Below, in pieces: positions 1 through 4,896 of a DNA stretch of 6,711 nt. Under the pieces are notes generated by a model. That model was not told the DNA's origin. It did no database searches and worked only from the letters and a program-made list of their open reading frames with translations. The position numbers were made by a program, and so were the translations under genes. The DNA lies in assembly GCA_938030585.1 (NCBI GenBank), contig CALHIA010000059.1, positions 1 through 6,711 on the forward strand. Direction: 5' to 3'. The first letter of the stretch is position 1. Every line of letters begins with the position of its first letter. This DNA comes from an uncultured Candidatus Saccharibacteria bacterium. Its GTDB lineage: Bacteria > Patescibacteriota > Saccharimonadia > Saccharimonadales > Saccharimonadaceae.

Positions 1-1053
1 GTAAGTCAAAACTGTTTGCATGGAAATTTCCCCAGTGTGCCCCTTAATCGCATTTTCAATTGGCCAACCATCAATTACTAATCTATCTGTATTGTAATAA
101 GTCGTCTCTGGCGTCATCACTCCAGAATCAATCGCCGCCGCAATAGCAAAAGTCTTACACACCGAAGCCGAGTTAAAAGCGTTCATCGTCGCATCGGTTT
201 GAAAGACCTTCGCATCGGTCACCTTGGCGTATTCTGCCGGATTATAACCTGGTTTACCCGCCATCGCCAAAATTTGTCCCGTCGCCGGATTCATCACGAT
301 CGCCGACCCATAGGTAATATTAAATTTTTTCGTTACTTCATCCACTGCTTCTTCTGCTTTTTTCTGAATATTGCGGTCAATCGTCAACACCAAATTCTTC
401 CCGTCTTTTGCCGGAATTTTCACGTTCTCATTACCAATCGTCAGTGGCACATTATTCGAATCTTTCACGGTTTTCAGCAACCCATTTTCCCCTGTTAGCT
501 CCTTATTTAAGCTACCTTCTACTCCGTATTGACCTTCCCCATCTTGATTCACGAAACCCAAAACCTGCGCTGCCATTTCCCCTTCTGGATACACCCTGGT
601 CGTAGCCTCCTGCTCGTAAACTCCGGTCAAATCCGCGTTTTTCAAGTTATTCGTTTCCGCGTATGGCACATCTTTCGCCACCACAAAATACTTACGCTCC
701 GGATCCGCAAAAACCTCATCCCAACTCGCTTTAGTGCGGTAATTCCCCACCATTTCGTCAATTTTCTTGGTAATTTCCTCTCGTTTTTTCACCACCAAAC
801 TTGGATCAATCGAAATTGTATAGGTTTTTTTATTCATCACAATTGGTACCGGCGTATCACCATCTAGAAAATAAATTTCCCCGCGCTTGGCAAAAATTGT
901 CGACTTCATAATCTGTTGCTGATTCGCTTTTGCAGCATAAATTTTATGATTTACCACCTGTAAGCGAAACAGCTGAATCACAATCAAACCAAACACCAAA
1001 AAACAGAGACCCTGAATCAAACTCGTTCGTGACTTCAACCTCTGTTTTCTCAT
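1..1053 (-). CDS. Class B penicillin-binding protein (FtsI/PBP2-type transpeptidase), N-terminal 351 residues, cut by window edge
   Basis: Peptidoglycan D,D-transpeptidase that cross-links stem peptides at the outer face of the membrane during septation or elongation. I translated it by hand from the ATG at 1053; the frame stays open to position 1. Residues 1-11 are basic and 12-29 form one hydrophobic anchor (SLIQGLCFLVFGLIVIQL). RGEI at 58-61 begins the PBP dimerisation/pedestal domain, and GQYGVEGSLNKELTGENG (174-191) matches the conserved G-x-E-x2-y-x3-L-x-G segment. LVLTIDRNIQ (221-230) and GSAIVMNPATGQILAMAG (249-266) open the transpeptidase domain. The catalytic SxxK is S297-V-C-K300, in the right place before TFAIAAAIDSGVMTPETT. 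The surrounding residues are unusual: FNSASVCK replaces the common (Y/F)EPGSxxK. SxN and KTG motifs would lie beyond the window. The gene follows rel after 24 bases; no Shine-Dalgarno precedes the ATG, and a -10 box sits just before it. FtsI versus PBP2 cannot be decided from this half. Confidence 0.93.
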   Translation of the reverse strand, partial: MRKQRLKSRTSLIQGLCFLVFGLIVIQLFRLQVVNHKIYAAKANQQQIMKSTIFAKRGEIYFLDGDTPVPIVMNKKTYTISIDPSLVVKKREEITKKIDEMVGNYRTKASWDEVFADPERKYFVVAKDVPYAETNNLKNADLTGVYEQEATTRVYPEGEMAAQVLGFVNQDGEGQYGVEGSLNKELTGENGLLKTVKDSNNVPLTIGNENVKIPAKDGKNLVLTIDRNIQKKAEEAVDEVTKKFNITYGSAIVMNPATGQILAMAGKPGYNPAEYAKVTDAKVFQTDATMNAFNSASVCKTFAIAAAIDSGVMTPETTYYNTDRLVIDGWPIENAIKGHTGEISMQTVLTY

Positions 1054-1060
1054 ATGCTTA

Positions 1061-1069
1061 ATTATAGCA
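1061..1069 (-). promoter_or_regulatory. Extended -10 promoter giving a leaderless PBP transcript
   Basis: The minus strand reads TGCTATAAT, a perfect TATAAT hexamer (1066-1061) with the TG of an extended -10. The ATG begins at 1053, so standard spacing puts transcription start at about 1055-1053, on or next to the start codon. No convincing -35 is visible 17 bases upstream, which extended -10 promoters can tolerate, and there is no Shine-Dalgarno. Leaderless initiation is inferred. Confidence 0.65.
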
Positions 1070-1077
1070 TAAGGGGC

Positions 1078-2643
1078 TTATTTTTTATTCACATCCGACT
1101 TCTGTTTTACTTCAGATTTCTTCATCCCCTCCGACTTTTTCGCGTCATCAATCTTCTTGCCAGCGTCAGTCTTCTTTGTTTCTCCACCCATTACCATTTG
1201 AATCGTGCGATTCAATTGTTGCTTAATTTTATTACGCGCATGTGGCGTAATAATTTTATCCAACCAACTCGGCTTCACCATTTGATTTTTCGAAGTCAAA
1301 ATTTCCACCACGTCACCATTTTTTAATTTAGTGTTCAGGCTCGAAAGTTTACCATTAATCTTCGCACCAATCACATGTCCACCCACTTCCGAATGCAAAC
1401 GATAGGCAAAATCGAGCGGCATCGACCCCACCGGTAAATCAATAATATCCCCCTTCGGCGTATAAACGAAAAGCTTATCCGCAAACAGGTTGATCTTCAA
1501 TTTCTTCATATCCACCTGCTTCCCCTCTTTCAGTTGCGCTGCCGCCATCTGTAATTCCGAAATCCAGAGTAAGTTCGTTGGCAAATGCTGAATCTTCCCC
1601 ATCTTATAATTTTCCGTCAATTTTTGTTCATTATAGAAAAAGCTCGCCGCGAGACCTCGTTCCGCATATTCATGCATATCTTTCGTGCGAATCTGAAATT
1701 CCACAATCCGCTTATCTTTCGTTATCACCGTCGTATGTAGCGACTGATAACCGTTCTGTTTTGGCATCGCCACATAATCCTTAATTCTCCCCGTCATCGG
1801 CGTATACAGCGCGTGAATAATCCCCAACGTCAAATAACAATCCGTCACATCTTCCACAATAATTCGAAGCGCCGTCAGATCGTATACTTCATCGATATTC
1901 TGATTATATTTTGCCAATTTTTTATGCAAAGAATAAACCGACTTCACTCGCCCATCAATTTCAAATTTAATCTTCTCTGCCGCTAGCTTCCCCGAAACTT
2001 CTTTTTTGATCTTTTCTAGACTCTTCTCCGCGGATTTATTGCGCTCTTCGATTAATTTTTTCAAAAATTCAAAACGCTTTGGGTCAACATAAGAGAACGC
2101 AATATCGGAAATCTCCACGCGCAGTCTCCCCATATTCAAACGGTCCGCCAGTGGTGAAAAAATTTCTAGCGATTCCTTACCAATCTTCTTCTGCTTCTCT
2201 GGTGGCAAAGCCGACAAAGTCCTCAAATTATGCAAACGATCGGCTAGTTTGATTATCAAAACCCGAATATCCGCCCCCGTCGCAATCAAAAGTCTCAAGA
2301 GATTGTCTTTCGTCGCCGGCAAATAAGTGTCAATATCGCGCATCCCCTGTCTAGCCTTACCTAGTTTAGTTACGCCATCCACGAGAAATGCTACCGTTTC
2401 ACCGAATTTTTCCTTGATTTCATCCAGTGTCACACCGGTATCTTCCACCGTGTCATGAAGCACCCCAGCTATCACCGTATCTTCATCCATTCCCCACTCA
2501 CGCAAAATATTCATTACCGCTAGCGGATGGATAATATATGGCTCACCCGACCTTCGCTTCTGCCCCTCATGCGCCTGGGTCGCAAAATCAATTGCGGCCT
2601 GTTCTCTCTCTGTTATTTGCGGTTGAACACATTTTTTACTCAT
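1078..2643 (-). CDS. Bifunctional (p)ppGpp synthetase/hydrolase, Rel/SpoT family, lacking the C-terminal ACT region
   Basis: Cytosolic alarmone enzyme that makes (p)ppGpp from ATP and GTP/GDP and hydrolyses it to control the stringent response. The HD hydrolase domain (about 15-170) keeps RSGEPYIIHP with H39, HDTVEDT with H63-D64 and E67-D68, and IKLADRLHN with D135, so hydrolysis should be intact. The synthetase domain (about 225-345) has YDLTALR with D255, GRIKDYVAMPK (285-295), NGYQSLHTT with Y299 and VEFQIRT with E315. GRIKD is the RxKD form typical of bifunctional Rel/SpoT enzymes, not the ExDD form of RelA. A TGS domain (about 390-450; LFVYTPKGDIIDLP) follows, then PSWLDKIITPHARNKIKQQL. 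The protein ends at 521 residues, against roughly 700-750 for long family members: the zinc-finger/ACT region is absent and a lysine-rich tail (about 487-521) stands there. Its ATG overlaps the parB stop by one base (TAATG), with a weak GAGA five bases upstream, suggesting coupled translation. I leave the symbol blank because rel, relA and spoT are used inconsistently. Confidence 0.96.
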   Translation of the reverse strand: MSKKCVQPQITEREQAAIDFATQAHEGQKRRSGEPYIIHPLAVMNILREWGMDEDTVIAGVLHDTVEDTGVTLDEIKEKFGETVAFLVDGVTKLGKARQGMRDIDTYLPATKDNLLRLLIATGADIRVLIIKLADRLHNLRTLSALPPEKQKKIGKESLEIFSPLADRLNMGRLRVEISDIAFSYVDPKRFEFLKKLIEERNKSAEKSLEKIKKEVSGKLAAEKIKFEIDGRVKSVYSLHKKLAKYNQNIDEVYDLTALRIIVEDVTDCYLTLGIIHALYTPMTGRIKDYVAMPKQNGYQSLHTTVITKDKRIVEFQIRTKDMHEYAERGLAASFFYNEQKLTENYKMGKIQHLPTNLLWISELQMAAAQLKEGKQVDMKKLKINLFADKLFVYTPKGDIIDLPVGSMPLDFAYRLHSEVGGHVIGAKINGKLSSLNTKLKNGDVVEILTSKNQMVKPSWLDKIITPHARNKIKQQLNRTIQMVMGGETKKTDAGKKIDDAKKSEGMKKSEVKQKSDVNKK

Positions 2644-3482
2644 TATAATCTCGCTAATAATCTCTGTAATTCATCTTCATTTTTACAAGCAAAAGTCACA
2701 CTGCGCCCCCTCACGCGTACTTTTGCCGCATATTTTTCACTCAATTCGTTCTCTTGATGTAGATAAACATTAGTTTTCAGTAAATTCGCCGAACTTTTCT
2801 TTTTATGCTCCGCAATGTAACGTTCCACTCTGCGTGCCGTCCACCCCTCTTCAATAATCATCGGCAAAATTTTCTTCACCATTTCCGGATCTGCCGAAAT
2901 CAAAGGTCGCATCACCCCCTCCGTTAACTTATGTTCGACCATCACATGCTTCACTTCATCCGGCAAGTTCAAAAGTCGCATCGTATTAATTACCGACGAA
3001 CTACTCTTACCCACCCGCTTGGCAATTTCTTCGGGTTGTAAATTAAATTGATTTTTCAATTTAGCATAAGCCGTCGCCATTTCAATCGCATTAAGGTCTT
3101 CGCGCTGCGCATTCTCAATAATCGAAAGTTCTAATTGATTTTGCGCATCAAGAGTACGAATAATCGCCGGAATTTTCTCTAATCCCGCCATCTTCGAGGC
3201 TCGATAACGCCTCTCACCTGCCACAATCTTATATTTATTACCCTCAGCTACCACCACAATCGGCTGTAAAACTCCGTGCTCACGAATCGAATCCGCTAGC
3301 GCCGCCAAAGCCTCTTCCGAAAAATCCTTACGTGGCTGATCGCTTTCTGGCACGATTTTCGTAAGATCAAGCTCTGTCAATTGACTCTTCGAGCTATCTT
3401 CCGACAAAGTAATATCAAAATCATCCTCTACGATATCCGTAGGGATTAAACTTTCAAACCCGCGACCCAAACCTTTTGCCAT
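2643..3482 (-). CDS. parB: Chromosome partitioning protein ParB/Spo0J
   Basis: CTP-dependent clamp that loads at parS near the origin, spreads along DNA and stimulates ParA in chromosome segregation. From the ATG at 3482 it is 279 residues, near the 282 of B. subtilis Spo0J, and begins MAKGLGRGFESLIP, the usual family N-terminus. SIREHGVLQPIVV (65-77), GERRYRA (89-95) and ENAQREDLNAIE (123-134) are the conserved boxes of the nucleotide-binding domain. The helix-turn-helix spans about 147-174, with VGKSSSSVINTMRLLNLP where relatives usually have a KSR motif, so the Arg is replaced by Ser. The C-terminal segment VRGRSVTFACKNEDELQRLL (256-275) resembles the dimerisation domain. A GTG at 3488 would add two residues but lies only one base after the GAGAG ribosome site, while the ATG has a seven-base spacing, so I prefer the ATG. 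The gene sits just downstream of parA and overlaps rel. Confidence 0.96.
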   Translation of the reverse strand: MAKGLGRGFESLIPTDIVEDDFDITLSEDSSKSQLTELDLTKIVPESDQPRKDFSEEALAALADSIREHGVLQPIVVVAEGNKYKIVAGERRYRASKMAGLEKIPAIIRTLDAQNQLELSIIENAQREDLNAIEMATAYAKLKNQFNLQPEEIAKRVGKSSSSVINTMRLLNLPDEVKHVMVEHKLTEGVMRPLISADPEMVKKILPMIIEEGWTARRVERYIAEHKKKSSANLLKTNVYLHQENELSEKYAAKVRVRGRSVTFACKNEDELQRLLARL

Positions 3483-3489
3483 TTTCACA

Positions 3490-3494
3490 CTCTC
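3490..3494 (-). promoter_or_regulatory. Shine-Dalgarno of parB that decides its start
   Basis: GAGAG in the short parA-parB gap. It is seven bases from the ATG at 3482 but one base from the in-frame GTG at 3488, which favours the ATG. Confidence 0.6.
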
Positions 3495-3503
3495 TTTTTC
3501 TTT

Positions 3504-4292
3504 TTACACTCTTTTTAATACTTCTTTTGCTAATTCTTTGTAAGCCTTCGCACCCTTACTGAATCGGTCATAATCCCCCACCGGCACACCATGGCTTGGT
3601 GCCTCCGCTAATCTTACATTACGTGGAATTGTCGTCTCGAAAACCTTATCCCGGAAGTACTTTTTAATTTCCGCTAGTACCTGTACCGATAAAGAGGTAC
3701 GCTTATCGTACATTGTCGCTAGTACCCCTAATAATTTCAAATTTGGATTCATTGCCTTACGCACTAATTTCACCGAATCCATCAGCTGCGCTACCCCTTC
3801 CAGCGCGTAAAATTCCGTCTGTACCGGCATCAAAAGATAATCTGCCGCGATCATTCCATTCACCGTTAATAATGAAAGACTTGGCGGCAGGTCGATAATT
3901 ACAAAATCATAGTTATCACGCACTTCATTAATCGCATTCTTCAACTGAACAAATTTTTTACTCAGCTTCGTCATCTCGACTTCGGCATTAGCCAGCTGGG
4001 GTGTAGTTGGCGCCAAATCCAAACCCTTAAATTTAGTGTTCAAAATTATTTCTGGTAATCGCCTCTCACCCAGAATCACCTCCGACATCGTATTCGAAAG
4101 CTCATTGTTCATATAATTACGCTCGAACTGCGCCTTATCAATACCCAGACCCGACGTCGCATTTCCCTGCGGGTCAAAATCAATTACTAAGACTTTTTGT
4201 TTTTCTTTCATCAAATAGTACGCCAAATTAATCGTGGTCGTCGTCTTACCGACCCCGCCTTTTTGATTTGTTATACAAATTACCTTCGCCAT
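3504..4292 (-). CDS. parA: Chromosome partitioning ATPase ParA/Soj
   Basis: Deviant Walker A ATPase that binds nucleoid DNA as an ATP dimer and is released by ParB, moving the replicated origins apart. The 262-residue length fits the Soj family, which is shorter than plasmid ParA proteins with an N-terminal DNA-binding domain. Deviant Walker A is KGGVGKTT (11-18) with signature Lys11. VLVIDFDPQGNATSGLG (34-50) holds Walker A', and FVIIDLPPSLSLLTVN (130-145) holds Walker B with D134. MPVQTEFYALEGVAQL (155-170) and TIPRNVRLAEAPSHGVPV (221-238) are further family blocks. The chromosomal form is supported by parB 21 bases downstream (stop to chosen ATG) and housekeeping neighbours. The ATG at 4292 gives the normal MAKVICITNQKGGVGKT start. 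There is no Shine-Dalgarno upstream; a -10-like box lies ten bases before the ATG. Confidence 0.97.
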   Translation of the reverse strand: MAKVICITNQKGGVGKTTTTINLAYYLMKEKQKVLVIDFDPQGNATSGLGIDKAQFERNYMNNELSNTMSEVILGERRLPEIILNTKFKGLDLAPTTPQLANAEVEMTKLSKKFVQLKNAINEVRDNYDFVIIDLPPSLSLLTVNGMIAADYLLMPVQTEFYALEGVAQLMDSVKLVRKAMNPNLKLLGVLATMYDKRTSLSVQVLAEIKKYFRDKVFETTIPRNVRLAEAPSHGVPVGDYDRFSKGAKAYKELAKEVLKRV

Positions 4293-4302
4293 ATCTATTT
4301 AT

Positions 4303-4311
4303 ATATTACCA
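4303..4311 (-). promoter_or_regulatory. Probable extended -10 promoter of parA
   Basis: The minus strand reads TGGTAATAT, a TG-extended -10 box (hexamer 4308-4303). Standard spacing puts the start at the A at 4296, leaving a leader of about four bases. No good -35 is evident. A second candidate, TGTGATAAT, lies further upstream at about 4331-4339 and would give a normal leader, so the exact promoter is uncertain. Confidence 0.45.
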
Positions 4312-4362
4312 TAATATTTATAAGAATAATCATTATCACAGAAAAAAGCTTCCATAAGCCCC

Positions 4363-4387
4363 AAAAAAGACCCCGTAGGGCCTTTTT
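4363..4387 (-). terminator. Intrinsic terminator of rplU with a UACG tetraloop
   Basis: Directly after the rplU stop the RNA would form AAAAAGGCCC-UACG-GGGUCUUUUU, a ten-pair stem with one G-U pair, then a run of U. The loop is closed C(UACG)G, a member of the very stable UNCG tetraloops. The G-U pair becomes an A-C mismatch on the other strand, so the structure suits the minus strand. It separates rplU from parA. Confidence 0.88.
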
Positions 4388-4388
4388 C

Positions 4389-4697
4389 TTATTTGATTGA
4401 AGTAATTTCAATCACACTGTATTTTTGGCGGTGACCAGTTTCTTTGTGGACACGCTTCTTTGAGTGGTAGCGGATTACGCGGATCTTATCACCAGCGATT
4501 TTCTCTTCTACTACTTTAGCTGAAACCTTGACACCTTTGACTTCTGGCGTACCCACGAGGGTTTTATCGCCATCAATTACAAGTAAAGCACCAGTTTCGA
4601 GCTCTTTAGTTCCTTCCGGGAGGAGGTCCACCCGTAGGGTCTCACCCTCAGCTGCGATATATTGCTTACCGCCGATGAGTACAACTGCCTTTTTCAT
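4389..4697 (-). CDS. rplU: 50S ribosomal protein bL21
   Basis: Ribosomal protein of the large subunit that binds 23S rRNA. It is 102 residues, against 103 in E. coli. The N-terminus MKKAVVLIGGKQYIAAEGE matches the family's x-V-x-x-G-G-K-Q-Y pattern, LVGTPEVKGVKVSAKVV (47-63) is the central block, and the C-terminus carries the signature KKRVHKETGHRQKYSVIEI (79-97) with the diagnostic GHRQ. I chose the ATG at 4697: it has AAGGA five bases upstream and gives the canonical N-terminus. A longer reading from 4757 adds twenty residues that overlap the promoter. No rpmA (bL27) follows; the gene ends in a terminator and appears to be monocistronic. Confidence 0.97.
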   Translation of the reverse strand: MKKAVVLIGGKQYIAAEGETLRVDLLPEGTKELETGALLVIDGDKTLVGTPEVKGVKVSAKVVEEKIAGDKIRVIRYHSKKRVHKETGHRQKYSVIEITSIK

Positions 4698-4702
4698 AAT
4701 AT

Positions 4703-4707
4703 TCCTT
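4703..4707 (-). promoter_or_regulatory. Shine-Dalgarno of rplU
   Basis: AAGGA, five bases before the ATG at 4697. It decides this start over the upstream ATG at 4757, which lies inside the -35 box. Confidence 0.75.
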
Positions 4708-4728
4708 AATGTATTATTAACTTTGACT

Positions 4729-4757
4729 ATTCTAGCATATTTGTTCGCTTTTTTCAA
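4729..4757 (-). promoter_or_regulatory. Promoter of rplU (-35 TTGAAA, 17-base spacer, extended -10 TGCTAGAAT)
   Basis: TTGAAA at 4757-4752 and TAGAAT at 4734-4729 are separated by 17 bases, and TGC just before the -10 makes it extended. Expected start is near 4722, giving a leader of about 25 bases that contains the AAGGA ribosome site. It is the best-formed promoter in the window, as expected for a ribosomal protein gene. The leader is too short for a typical regulatory leader RNA. Confidence 0.8.
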
Positions 4758-4818
4758 TAACTGGTCATAAAATTCAGTCTATTTTAATTCTCGCTCGATT
4801 CCCCACTCAAAATTTTTC

Positions 4819-4853
4819 AAAAAAAAGAACCCCGCTCTCATAGGGTTCTTTTT
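4819..4853 (-). terminator. Intrinsic terminator after the surface-protein gene
   Basis: The minus strand reads AAAAAGAACCC, a ten-base loop, then GGGTTCTTTTT, an eleven-pair perfect stem (4853-4843 with 4832-4822), followed by more T (4826-4819 is an unbroken T run). The perfect stem with T runs on both strands could also stop transcription from the other side, but no plus-strand gene is seen. It ends the transcript from 6216 before the rplU promoter. Confidence 0.92.
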
Positions 4854-4859
4854 CGTACT

Positions 4860-4877
4860 TAATCGTCTACACGATTA
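4860..4877 (-). repeat. Small hairpin between the surface-protein stop and its terminator
   Basis: TAATCGT-GTAG-ACGATTA is a perfect seven-pair inverted repeat with a four-base loop, lying 19 bases after the stop codon and just before the main terminator. It lacks a T run, so alone it is not a terminator. It may protect the mRNA 3' end or assist termination; this is inferred. Confidence 0.5.
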
Positions 4878-4896
4878 CATTAAATCGAAAGGGCTT

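Noticed and set aside
410..430. TTTTCACGTTCT as a canonical parS site
   Set aside because: Only the left half matches the parS palindrome; it lies in PBP coding sequence.
199..867. Plus-strand open frames opposite the PBP gene
   Set aside because: They lie antisense to a well-supported PBP, overlap each other in different frames, and have Phe/His/Arg-rich composition typical of reverse-strand shadows.
1578..1784. Plus-strand open frame opposite rel
   Set aside because: It is antisense to a conserved synthetase-domain region, has no ribosome site and no recognisable protein pattern.
3483..3488. GTG start of parB at 3488
   Set aside because: It is one base from the GAGAG ribosome site; the ATG six bases later has proper spacing and gives the usual MAKGLGRG start.
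4293..4388. Replication origin or DnaA-box cluster next to parA
   Set aside because: Only a single degenerate TTATCACA lacking one base of the box is present; no cluster of TTATNCACA sites is visible.
4698..4722. Regulatory leader RNA (L21 leader) upstream of rplU
   Set aside because: The predicted leader is only about 25 bases and holds only the ribosome site; no structured element fits.
4698..4757. Twenty-residue N-terminal extension of bL21 from the ATG at 4757
   Set aside because: The extension covers the rplU -35 and -10 boxes and the ribosome site, and bL21 proteins start at the MKKAVV position.
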